Shown here: one piece after another, positions 7,908-16,143 of the stretch
Numbering within the stretch: position 1 is the stretch's first letter
How the letters are laid out: every line of letters starts with the position of its first letter
NCBI GenBank assembly: GCA_000746585.2
Contig: CP009217.2
Span: 934,662-998,661, forward strand
DNA: 64,000 bases
From: Rickettsiales bacterium Ac37b
GTDB lineage: Bacteria > Pseudomonadota > Alphaproteobacteria > Rickettsiales > Arcanibacteraceae
Direction: 5' to 3'
Notes under the pieces: generated by a model
Told to the model about the DNA's origin: nothing
Databases searched by the model: none
The model's input: only the letters and a program-made list of their open reading frames with translations
Translations under genes and position numbers: made by a program

Positions 7908-9554
7908 ATGGAAGAAGATAGATTAGAATTATATGCACCCAAAAAGCAAAAAGAAAATATTTGGTTTATGGATAAAAAAACTTTTTTTGAAAAACTAAAG
8001 GATGATAGCCTTCCTCTGGAAGAGCTGAAAGATGTATTATTAAAAGCCCCTTTACTGAACGCAAAAGATAAGGAAGGTAATACGCCTTTATTCTATGCAG
8101 TTTCAAATAATAATATACCAATGGTTAATTTTTTTATTAAAAAGGGGTTAAAAGTTAATGAGGAGAATGCTAAAGGAGAAACACCTATATTTGCAGCTTT
8201 TAGACATGGTCATTTAAAAATGGCCCAACATTTATTGGATAAAGGGGCGGATATTAACCATAAAAATAAGGAATTTGGTGAAACCCCTTTATTTATAGTG
8301 GCTTCAAAAGGAAATATAAAACTATTAGAATATTTATTTAAAAATTATAAGGCAAATCCCTTTCAAGTTGATAACCGGAGTAGAACTATTTTATTTCAGG
8401 CGGTGGGTTCAAGTAATATAGAGATGGTACAGAATTTAATAATAAATTACGGCTTAGATATAAATCGTTCTGATAACGTAGGTAAAGTACCTTTATTTAT
8501 AGCTGCACATAGTTGCAATATAAAGATGGTAGATTTTTTATTAGAGCAAGGTGCTGATTTACACCACAAAGATCAAGCCGGGAAAACAGCGTTATTTTAT
8601 GTAGACCTTCCAAAAAGAAACGATGATAAAATGAAGATATTATCTTATGAGGAAAAGGAAGCAAACACTCATAAGGATGTTAATCATAGAGTAGAAATGA
8701 TAATGCATTTATGTGAAAAAGGACTGAGTTTAGATGAAGAAGATAATGAGGGTAAATTTCCTTTAGATGATGCGCAAGAGAAGGTACAAAATAGGGTTTA
8801 TGAACAAAAGCATGGTGCGCAACCATATATTATGGTTGAACCTGCCACTACTAAGTATGGAGGCATAATACCTGTTCAAGCAGAAGAAAAGCTTCAAAAA
8901 AATGTAGAAGAGTTGAGCACGAGTCTTACTAATGCATTAAAGCACAATCAAAGTTTTAAGGAATATAACTCATTATTAATCAAAACATTACATGAAAAAG
9001 ACAGAATTATTGAAAATTTAAGTGCTGCTATGAATAATGCACAAAATTGTCAAGAGATGAATAAGGAAATGGTTAAGCAGATGAAGGAAATGTTTCAGGA
9101 GATACGTAATGAAATATTTAAGGATAAAGGGAAATTGTCTACTACTTTTAGTAGTATTAACATGGATGAGAGTTCGAGCGATTTATCTGATTCACAAGAT
9201 AAGGGTGAATCATCTAAACGTACTGTTAGTACTAATTTAAGTGAGAGATCAAATGACTTCTCCAATTCTTACGATATGAGTAAAAATGGAGATAAGGGCA
9301 AGTTATCAAATAAAGATAAGATATGGGATAAATTATCCGCTTCTTATAAAAAGAATAAAGCTAAAGATAAATTTTCCTCATTTGTTGATGAGATAGAGAT
9401 GAAAGAGAGGGTGAATAATTTCTTAGATTCTCAAGATCAGACCACAGATAAAGGTAAAGGTAAATTATCTTTACCTGCACACAGTAATAATTTAAAACCG
9501 GATAAAGTACCTAATAATAAAACTAAGAAAATAAGTATATTTACTAGAGAATAG
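7908..9554 (+). CDS. Ankyrin-repeat protein with coiled coil and Ser/Lys-rich tail
   Basis: The 548-residue protein has five to six ankyrin repeats between about residues 56 and 240, shown by recurring patterns such as GNTPLFYAV, GETPIFAAF, GETPLFIVA and GKVPLFIAA followed by LLxxGAD. A region at about 325-405 is rich in Leu, Glu and Lys and probably forms a coiled coil. The last 140 residues are low-complexity Ser/Asp/Lys with DKGKLS or a close variant three times. There is no signal peptide. Ankyrin proteins of intracellular Rickettsiales are often type IV or type I secretion effectors, so an effector role is inferred. It lies just downstream of IS630 copy 1 with an AGAGAGG ribosome site. 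Confidence 0.85.
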   Translation: MEEDRLELYAPKKQKENIWFMDKKTFFEKLKDDSLPLEELKDVLLKAPLLNAKDKEGNTPLFYAVSNNNIPMVNFFIKKGLKVNEENAKGETPIFAAFRHGHLKMAQHLLDKGADINHKNKEFGETPLFIVASKGNIKLLEYLFKNYKANPFQVDNRSRTILFQAVGSSNIEMVQNLIINYGLDINRSDNVGKVPLFIAAHSCNIKMVDFLLEQGADLHHKDQAGKTALFYVDLPKRNDDKMKILSYEEKEANTHKDVNHRVEMIMHLCEKGLSLDEEDNEGKFPLDDAQEKVQNRVYEQKHGAQPYIMVEPATTKYGGIIPVQAEEKLQKNVEELSTSLTNALKHNQSFKEYNSLLIKTLHEKDRIIENLSAAMNNAQNCQEMNKEMVKQMKEMFQEIRNEIFKDKGKLSTTFSSINMDESSSDLSDSQDKGESSKRTVSTNLSERSNDFSNSYDMSKNGDKGKLSNKDKIWDKLSASYKKNKAKDKFSSFVDEIEMKERVNNFLDSQDQTTDKGKGKLSLPAHSNNLKPDKVPNNKTKKISIFTRE

Positions 9555-9571
9555 TATAACCACAATTAAGG

Positions 9572-10828
9572 TTAATCAACAACTCTAACTAAGATATGAT
9601 TTTTCTTACCTGCAGAAAGTTTAATAATATTATCTTTCTGTAGGTCCTTTGAGGTAATCGTATATAGCTCAGATTCAATTACTTGATCATTGAGTTTGGC
9701 ACCTTTACCTCTAATTAACCTACGAGCTTCTCCTCCAGAATTACTGAGTTTTGCTAATAAAAATAGCTCAAATGCTGGAATACCTTGGGTTAATTGCTCT
9801 GATGTTATTTCAATAGATGGTAAAGTATGAGCTGTTTGTTTATCTATAAATACCTGCTCTGCAGTTTGGCTTGCAATTTCTGCCTTTCCTATACCATGAC
9901 ATAGCTTTGTGGCTTCAAAAGCAAGAATTTTTTTAGCTTCATTAATTTCACTGCCCTGTAATTGGGCTAGCTGATTTATAGTATTTGGGTCTAGCTCTGT
10001 AAATAGGTATAAGAAGCGTACTATGTCCTCATCAACTACATTACGCCAAAATTGATAATAATCATAAGGAGATAGTAAATCTGCACTTAGCCATATCGCA
10101 CCTTTGACTGTTTTGCCCATTTTATTTCCATCAGCTGTGGTAACTAAAGGAGTAGTGAGACCATATAATTCTGGTAGGCCAAGCTTTTTACCTAGTTCTA
10201 CACCATTAACTATATTGCCCCATTGATCGCTACCACCAATTTGTAATCTACAATTATGGGTTTTATTTAATTGTACAAAATCATAAGCCTGTAATAACAT
10301 ATAGTTAAATTCTAGAAAGCTAAGATTTTGCTCGCGCTCTAGACGTAGCTTTACACTGTCAAAGCTTAGCATACGATTCACAGAAAAATATCGACCGTAA
10401 TCACGTAAAAAATTCATATAATTTAACTGATCTAACCAATCTGCATTATTGACCACAATGGCACCATTTTGCTTATCGTCAAAATCAATGAATTTTTCTA
10501 AAACATTTTTAATACCTTGCATATTTTGAGCAATCTCTTCATTGCCAAGTAACTTACGTTCTTCTGATTTAAAAGAAGGGTCGCCAATTTTAGTAGTTCC
10601 TCCTCCAAGCAATATAACTGGTTTATGCCCATAAGATTGTAATAATCTTAGAATCATAATTTGCATTAAACTACCTACGTGTAGAGAAGGAGCTGTACAA
10701 TCAAAACCTAAATATGCAACTATTTTATCATTTAAAGTAAGAGTATTAAGGTTATCTAAATTAGTACACTGATAGAAAAAACCTCGTTCTTTGAAGGCTT
10801 TTAATAGAGGAGATAAGTTTAAAGTCAT
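9572..10828 (-). CDS. tyrS: Tyrosyl-tRNA synthetase
   Basis: This 418-residue class I aminoacyl-tRNA synthetase charges tRNA-Tyr. The HIGH-type motif is HVGS at residues 50-53, the KMSKS-type loop is KMGKT at 236-240, and the tyrosine-binding segment QIGGSDQWGNI is at 196-206. A C-terminal S4-like RNA-binding domain (about 350-410) contains ARRLIRGKGAKLN. All parts are of normal length. It converges with the ankyrin gene across only 17 bp. Confidence 0.97.
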   Translation of the reverse strand: MTLNLSPLLKAFKERGFFYQCTNLDNLNTLTLNDKIVAYLGFDCTAPSLHVGSLMQIMILRLLQSYGHKPVILLGGGTTKIGDPSFKSEERKLLGNEEIAQNMQGIKNVLEKFIDFDDKQNGAIVVNNADWLDQLNYMNFLRDYGRYFSVNRMLSFDSVKLRLEREQNLSFLEFNYMLLQAYDFVQLNKTHNCRLQIGGSDQWGNIVNGVELGKKLGLPELYGLTTPLVTTADGNKMGKTVKGAIWLSADLLSPYDYYQFWRNVVDEDIVRFLYLFTELDPNTINQLAQLQGSEINEAKKILAFEATKLCHGIGKAEIASQTAEQVFIDKQTAHTLPSIEITSEQLTQGIPAFELFLLAKLSNSGGEARRLIRGKGAKLNDQVIESELYTITSKDLQKDNIIKLSAGKKNHILVRVVD

Positions 10829-10928
10829 GTTATATAGTTATTATGATTGTTAATTTTACATCGCTAGAGTAATTGTAAGCTATAAAACATATTAATTTAT
10901 TTGTCAATGAATAGACTTTTTGTATATT

Positions 10929-11168
10929 TTATGATTCTGTCTCTTGTAGACTAATTTTACCGTCAGGTTGTTGTACAATTTTATCTACTCTCATTTGTGC
11001 TTCTGCGAGTTTCTTTTCACAATGTTGCTTTAATTTATTGCCTAACTCGTAATATTCTAAAGATTTTTCTAAGGCTTCTTTACCGCTTTCAAGTTTTTTA
11101 ACAATGGTTTCTAGCTGCGTTAATGCTTCTTCGAAACTTAGATTCTCAATCGTATTATCATTAGACAT
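10929..11168 (-). CDS. xseB: Exodeoxyribonuclease VII small subunit
   Basis: The 79-residue protein has the XseB signature: LSFEEALTQLETIVKKLESG followed by LEKSLEYYELGNKLKQHCEKKLAEAQ. It forms the small subunit that coats the long helices of XseA in exonuclease VII. The ribosome site GGAG lies just before the ATG at 11168. No xseA is present in the window. The Gln/Asp/Gly-containing tail is usual. Confidence 0.93.
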   Translation of the reverse strand: MSNDNTIENLSFEEALTQLETIVKKLESGKEALEKSLEYYELGNKLKQHCEKKLAEAQMRVDKIVQQPDGKISLQETES

Positions 11169-11319
11169 ATAGTCTCCTATTAAATTTATACTGATAAAAT
11201 AAGTCTAACACTTGCATATAATGAATGCTTAAACTATAAGCTGACCTAGTTATATAATATTGTAATTGTAAAAATATAAGAGTAAAATATATTTTAGGCA
11301 ATCATTAATGGAGTAAATT

Positions 11320-11613
11320 ATGCAAGCTAGGATATATAAACCTACTAAAACTGCCATGCAATCTGGGACTGAAAATACTAAAAATTGGGTGTTAGAGTTT
11401 GAATACGATAAAAGTAAAGGAATAAGGTATGTTGAATCAATTATGGGATGGATAAGTGGCTCTGATATGCAGCAAGAAATATGCTTGTGCTTTGGTAATC
11501 AAGAAGAAGCTATAAGATTTGCTACTAACAACAATATTCAATACACATTAATAGAACCACAACTTAAAAAAGTAAAACCTAAAGCTTATGCTGATAATTT
11601 CATGAAACGTTAA
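11320..11613 (+). CDS. ETC complex I subunit, NDUFS4-like
   Basis: The 97-residue protein matches the NDUFS4 / ETC complex I 18-kDa subunit family, an accessory subunit found in mitochondria and alphaproteobacteria. Visible landmarks are the opening ARIYKPTKTAMQSG, WVLEFEY, MGWISGSD, and the C-terminal PKAYADNF that resembles the family end. It would associate with the peripheral arm of NADH:ubiquinone oxidoreductase. The gene stands alone between xseB and mnhE, and no nuo genes are in the window. Confidence 0.88.
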   Translation: MQARIYKPTKTAMQSGTENTKNWVLEFEYDKSKGIRYVESIMGWISGSDMQQEICLCFGNQEEAIRFATNNNIQYTLIEPQLKKVKPKAYADNFMKR

Positions 11614-11649
11614 AGTATAAGTTCATTTTAAGATAATTATAAATATATA

Positions 11650-12117
11650 TTACAGTTCTATTATATTTTGCATCATCTTATTTTCAATTAGTTGGGGAAT
11701 GTTTTTTTCATTTAATACATGAACTTTTATTTTATCCGGAGTAATATTTAAACAAACTGTACCAGGAGTTAAAGTTATAGAATGAGCATAAATAGAAGAT
11801 TTTATATCATTTAGATTAGTAAAAGGTAACCATATAGTTGTCGGTCTAATATATTTTTCGGGTTGTTTTGTCCAAACAATTTTTGCTACTGAGCAAGATG
11901 AGATAATAATTTCTTTAAACAGCCATATTGCATACAGAAACAATTTATAGCTTAATTTAATAGGCATGGTCTTCGTACTGTATAGTTTCATTCTATATAT
12001 GAGGACTAAAATAAGAATGATAGAAATAGTGCCTAATAGTAAAAATAATAAATCATACCTTCCGGATAAAATATACCAGCATAGATATAAAGATATGAAT
12101 AATAATGTTTTTCTCAT
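11650..12117 (-). CDS. mnhE: Na+/H+ antiporter subunit E (MnhE/MrpE-like)
   Basis: The 155-residue membrane protein begins with two hydrophobic helices (about residues 3-18 and 22-42) and continues with a further hydrophobic stretch and the soluble segment SSIYAHSITLTPGTVCLNI, the hallmark of MrpE/MnhE. In Mrp antiporters this subunit works with A-D, F and G. None of those partners is within the window, so they are encoded elsewhere or this is a remnant. It lies just downstream of the MBL-fold pseudogene on the same strand, 25 bp apart. Confidence 0.85.
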   Translation of the reverse strand: MRKTLLFISLYLCWYILSGRYDLLFLLLGTISIILILVLIYRMKLYSTKTMPIKLSYKLFLYAIWLFKEIIISSCSVAKIVWTKQPEKYIRPTTIWLPFTNLNDIKSSIYAHSITLTPGTVCLNITPDKIKVHVLNEKNIPQLIENKMMQNIIEL

Positions 12118-12142
12118 AATTAAAACTATAGGTTAATAAATC

Positions 12143-13123
12143 TTATAATATCTGCCAACTTTCCCCTTCATCCAAGATCTTAAATTTTTCAGTTGATATA
12201 TTAAGCTGTTTTAGAGCAATATGCAAATCTTCTACGGGCTGGTTATATCCTTCATCGGAAAGATTAAATGTGCCAAAGTGAATAGCCATACTATAATGAG
12301 CATTTAAATCTAGATGGGCAAGAGCTGCTTCATAGGGGTTAACATGTGCTGATTTCATAAAATACTGTGGTTGATATGCACCAATAGGGAGTAGAGCTAG
12401 CTTAAATTCATTAAATTTATCTTTAAGTAATTTAAAATGACTATCATATGCGGTATCGCCAGCAAAAAAGATATTGGATGAAGGTGTTTCAATAACGAAA
12501 CCTCCCCATAAGGTGGTATTAACTTTTCGGATTAGTTTACGTCCAGACCAATGTTTAGCCGGTACAAAATGTATATGAATTTCGCCTATTTTTAAAGGAA
12601 TTGTATTATACTCCCACTAATCTAAGGTAATAACCTTTGCAGATAATTTATATTCTTTCAGTAAATTATCTATACCAAGACCTGCATATATAGTAGGAGC
12701 AAATTTTTGATTTAGCTTCTCTAGGGTGTGGAGATCTAGATGATCATAATGATCATGACTTAAAAGTATTAAGTCAATAGGAGGTAATTGATCAAACGCT
12801 ATACCAGGCTTTTTAACTCTTTTAGGACCTAAGTTTTTAAAAGGGCTAACACGCTTGGACCATACAGGATCAGTTAGAATGTTTAATCCATGTGTTTGTA
12901 TTAAGATTGTGGCATGGTTTACAAAAGTAACTACTAAATTTTCATCAAGTACCCTTTCTTGGGGAGCCGGATAGAGCTTGTTTTCGACAAAACTTGGCCA
13001 TTTTACTGGTTTTCTAGTTAAACGCCAATGTAATAATCGAAGTAAGCTCTTTTTGGCTCTTTCTTTATTAAAGAATCTCTTACCATCAAAATGATCAGAT
13101 ATGGGGCCATTGTGATAGACCAT
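12143..13123 (-). pseudogene. MBL-fold metallo-hydrolase interrupted by one amber codon
   Basis: The reading frame is intact except for TAG at 12617-12619. Upstream it encodes DHFDGKRFFN, the metal motif SHDHYDHLD and GLGIDNLLKEY...VITLD. Downstream the same frame continues as WEYNTIPLKIGEIHIHFVPA, WSGRK and the C-terminal IHFGTFNLS. The protein belongs to the NAPE-PLD/UlaG-like metallo-beta-lactamase hydrolases, in which a Trp commonly stands at the stopped position, and TGG to TAG is one base change. I prefer the ATG at 13123, which starts 18 bp after the previous stop; a longer frame from 13186 overlaps the upstream gene. Function is probably lost unless the amber is suppressed. Confidence 0.85.
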
Positions 13124-13140
13124 TTTTTTACTCTTAGGTT

Positions 13141-13803
13141 TTAATGTAAAACTCTGATTTTTTCCATTCCATCTAAAAATTGCCATAGAGCTTTTGCAGC
13201 AGTTAGAGCAGCTTCCTGGGCTTTTTCTTGCTCACTAGCGGTTAATTGATTAAGTAAGTTAGCACATTCTTCCGAATGCCATTCATCAGCAGACATATGT
13301 ACTGTGAAAAATTTAGTACCCCGTTCTTCAGCTATACCATAAAATTCTGCTAAACCTTCAATTTTTGATTTTGCTACACTAGGTACTTGATATTCATATG
13401 TGAATAATGCTCCTATTCCTTCAGCTACAGAAGACTGACTTAATTTAAAGAAGGTACTAACTAAATTATTGGTTTCAGGACTTACTTCAGCTGTATTTAA
13501 CTCTTCACGTGTTACCCCCAAAGCTTCTGCAAATCTAGCCCATAATTCTGGGTGATTTTCATCGCCTTTTTCTTCATCAACTAAATTATCCAAAATAACT
13601 TGGCGTGTTTTAATATCTTTACAATTAGTATGGATAGCACTTAAATATCTGGGAAAAGCGTTTACATGCTGAAAATATTGACATGCGTAACTTTTTAGTA
13701 TTTCAATATCTAGAGCACCACAGCTCCATGCTTCATAAAAAGGGTGTGATAATAAATGGTAGGGCTTTAAAAGTTCTATAAGTTTAGTGGTAAAATTATT
13801 CAT
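13141..13803 (-). CDS. CADD-family para-aminobenzoate synthase-like protein
   Basis: This 220-residue helical-bundle protein resembles Chlamydia CADD (CT610), a TenA/PqqC-fold diiron oxygenase that makes p-aminobenzoate for folate by sacrificing one of its own tyrosines. By alignment from memory, the metal ligands fall at Glu77, His84, Glu137, His169, Asp173 and His176. The sacrificial Tyr corresponds to Tyr23 (SHPFYEAW) and the amine-donor Lys to Lys147 (SVAKSKIEG). All are present, so it should be able to act the same way. A GAGG-like ribosome site is absent near the ATG at 13803, where TGAAGAAAGGGATC precedes it and supplies AAGG. The MBL pseudogene follows on the same strand. Confidence 0.88.
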   Translation of the reverse strand: MNNFTTKLIELLKPYHLLSHPFYEAWSCGALDIEILKSYACQYFQHVNAFPRYLSAIHTNCKDIKTRQVILDNLVDEEKGDENHPELWARFAEALGVTREELNTAEVSPETNNLVSTFFKLSQSSVAEGIGALFTYEYQVPSVAKSKIEGLAEFYGIAEERGTKFFTVHMSADEWHSEECANLLNQLTASEQEKAQEAALTAAKALWQFLDGMEKIRVLH

Positions 13804-13943
13804 CAGCTGATCCCTTTCTTCAGAGGTTCTTAATTATTTATTACATTAATATTATATATAATATATGCAGTCAAGAATTTATAGTGTTTTAATTGTGAGT
13901 ATGGATTTTATTGTTTCTTGCCTTTTATTTTACTTCAAATTAA

Positions 13944-15311
13944 TTATACATGTTCAAAATAACTCTCCCTATAATAACTATTGGCGGCAATGATTTCAGC
14001 GTATTTTTCTGCAGTTAATTCATCTATGATAGCAGCTAACCTATCATTATACTCGTTTTTCAAAGTTTCTGTATTATGGTCTAGAAAATCAGATTCTTGA
14101 TCAAACTTTTCTGAAATTTGTTTAGCAGCTAAAAGTTTTTGTGAGGCTTTATGTTCTGAAAGTAAATTTTGGTATTTATTATAAATATCATCGCAATCAA
14201 CTTTTATAGTGCATTCATAATGGTGAATGCAATCTTGCCTCCCAAAGAAATCAGGTGTAGAGCAACGTACAGATGTTAACACTCCATTTGCAGCCGTGCA
14301 AGGGGTATTTTTTAATACATTTTCGCGAGCAGTACATTCGCTATCTGCAGCAGCTTGTAAGCTAGTTACTTTAGCTGAAGTTTCTTTCTCTTGTATATCT
14401 AATAACTTTTCCTTCCATTCTTTAAAAGAAGCAAGGAATGCTTCTTGCAATTTTTCTCCTTCAATATTAAATTCTTGCTGCAACCTTGCTTTTTCTTCTT
14501 CTTTTAAATTGGCGTATTTTTCCATAATATCAATCATAGATACTTTCTCAGCTTTATTAGCTTTTGTTACTTCCTCAGCATTTTCTTTACTTTTTAAGTT
14601 AATTTTTGCTCCAATGGAAAGTTTGTCAGGATTACGTAACTTAGGATTTAGTTTTTTTATTGCCTCAAGTGATAAACCATGGCTATCAGCAATAGCTTTT
14701 AAAGTCTCACCCGGTTTAACAAGATGTATATTATCAAACTGCATTTTTCCTTCTTCTACAAATGAAGCTCTGAGCTCTGCTCTAGCTTTTAGGCTATCAT
14801 GATTAGTTTTGCGCATGATATCAGCAGCTTTTTGGTAATCTCCATTAATTAAAGCTTGTTTGATAGCAAAAACATTACCCCTATGAAAACAATGATCCAT
14901 AACGCCAATTTGTTGCGCCAGATTTAACTTATTCCAATGTTCTTCACCAAGAGTTGTTTTGATATGTTTATATTTATCCTCAATAGAAGAACGGAGTAAA
15001 TTTTCTGCTGTTTTAGGAGTTATAGAAAAATCGAGCTTATCTAGTTCTTGCTTTAAATGTTTTGTGCTCTTATGATTGGATTTTGCATCTGCATAATCTG
15101 TAATAATTTTATGCTGTTCGTTTGTGAGATTAATTCCTAGATCTTTTAAATCATTTTTATCCCATGCTTCCCACCCCTCTTTAACCTTATTAATTAAAGC
15201 AAAACCAGCGCCAATAGTAGGCACGCCAAAACCATCATCATAGATTTTTAATTTTACATTTTCATGCTCTTTAGCAAAATTTCCATAAGTGTTATAAAAT
15301 TCTTCAGTAAT
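13944..15311 (-). CDS. Phage-type lysozyme (GH24) with LysM domain; non-ATG start
   Basis: The N-terminal part is a GH24/T4-type lysozyme, followed by a LysM module (HLVKPGETLKAIADSHGLSL...LSIGAKINL) and a long charged, partly coiled-coil C-terminus with six Cys. With no ATG, GTG or TTG upstream, automated calling gives GTG at 15224, but that removes the catalytic Glu and Asp. Extending to ATT at 15309-15311 restores ENVKLKIYDDGFGVPT, where Glu17, Asp26 and Thr32 have exactly the E-x8-D-x5-T spacing of T4 lysozyme. GAGG lies about eight bases before the ATT, which overlaps the upstream stop by one base. The alternative is an ATA start one codon earlier. The product would be 455 residues. No signal peptide is evident. 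Confidence 0.75.
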   Translation of the reverse strand: MTEEFYNTYGNFAKEHENVKLKIYDDGFGVPTIGAGFALINKVKEGWEAWDKNDLKDLGINLTNEQHKIITDYADAKSNHKSTKHLKQELDKLDFSITPKTAENLLRSSIEDKYKHIKTTLGEEHWNKLNLAQQIGVMDHCFHRGNVFAIKQALINGDYQKAADIMRKTNHDSLKARAELRASFVEEGKMQFDNIHLVKPGETLKAIADSHGLSLEAIKKLNPKLRNPDKLSIGAKINLKSKENAEEVTKANKAEKVSMIDIMEKYANLKEEEKARLQQEFNIEGEKLQEAFLASFKEWKEKLLDIQEKETSAKVTSLQAAADSECTARENVLKNTPCTAANGVLTSVRCSTPDFFGRQDCIHHYECTIKVDCDDIYNKYQNLLSEHKASQKLLAAKQISEKFDQESDFLDHNTETLKNEYNDRLAAIIDELTAEKYAEIIAANSYYRESYFEHV

Positions 15312-16141
15312 TATTTTTGCCTCGCTTTTGTTTTGATAATATAATTTTTATAACCCGATAAATTATCTTGTATTGCTAGTTTGATTTTCATAACCTGTTC
15401 TATTTTTATATTTTCATAGGAATTCCCTTCTTCTATAGAATAGATATAATATTTCCCCTGATATTTAAAAATACCAGTTACGGTCTCTCCCCAAAAAGGA
15501 TGAGTTGTATATATTTCATCACTATATAAACACTTGTTTGGGTCAAAATGTAGATATGCTCCTCTAATATCAAAGGCTTCTTTTTGTCTGTTGATATCAC
15601 GAACTTTTCCCATACTTCTGATTGTTCTATAATCCTCACAGTAAAGCACATATTCTTGCTTATTATCTTTAGTATTAAAAAGATTAAAGTGATAAATTTT
15701 GATATTTTTTTTACATTTGTATATATTTATGGAAAATGCAAACTCACCCTTTGCATCTTCTAAATCTTCTTCAGTGATGATAGAAGATGGCTCAGCAGAG
15801 CCACTTATCCACTTTCGATGAAGATCAATAGGCTTTTTATCAGGGCAAGCCGTGTTAAATTTAGCGATGGCAGGATCTTCTATGGATTTTCCAATTGCAA
15901 TTGGTTCAAGATGTTCAATATTATTTTGGTTAATAAAATCTTTTAAAATTTGTCTTGCAAAAGCCTTTTCTGCTTTAGTTGCATCCATAGGATATTCAAT
16001 AGGGGCAAATTCTTGATCTTTAAAGAAGTTTTTGATCCAAACTCCTTTTTCTTTTTCTGTTTTAAATTCTATAGCAAACACCTGATTGTGAGTGCTGAGG
16101 AATGCCAAAATAATAAATTTTAATAATGTTTGAATATACAT
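15311..16141 (-). CDS. Unknown secreted protein upstream of the lysozyme gene
   Basis: I do not recognise this 276-residue protein. It starts with a typical signal peptide (MYIQTLLKFIILAFLSTHN, cleavage probably after VFA at residue 23) and is otherwise soluble and Lys/Glu-rich with several Cys. Its stop overlaps the likely lysozyme start by one base, suggesting translational coupling. IS630 copy 2 ends three bases before the ATG, so its native ribosome site and promoter have been displaced. No ribosome site is visible in the IS end. Expression now depends on whatever the element provides. Confidence 0.65.
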   Translation of the reverse strand: MYIQTLLKFIILAFLSTHNQVFAIEFKTEKEKGVWIKNFFKDQEFAPIEYPMDATKAEKAFARQILKDFINQNNIEHLEPIAIGKSIEDPAIAKFNTACPDKKPIDLHRKWISGSAEPSSIITEEDLEDAKGEFAFSINIYKCKKNIKIYHFNLFNTKDNKQEYVLYCEDYRTIRSMGKVRDINRQKEAFDIRGAYLHFDPNKCLYSDEIYTTHPFWGETVTGIFKYQGKYYIYSIEEGNSYENIKIEQVMKIKLAIQDNLSGYKNYIIKTKARQK

Positions 16142-16143
16142 TT

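Noticed and set aside
14227-14802. 191-codon plus-strand frame opposite the lysozyme gene
   Set aside because: It is antisense to a gene with clear domains and has the Ser/Leu-rich composition of a reverse-complement shadow.
15222-15224. GTG as start of the lysozyme gene
   Set aside because: This start removes the catalytic Glu and Asp that are encoded in frame just upstream with perfect spacing.
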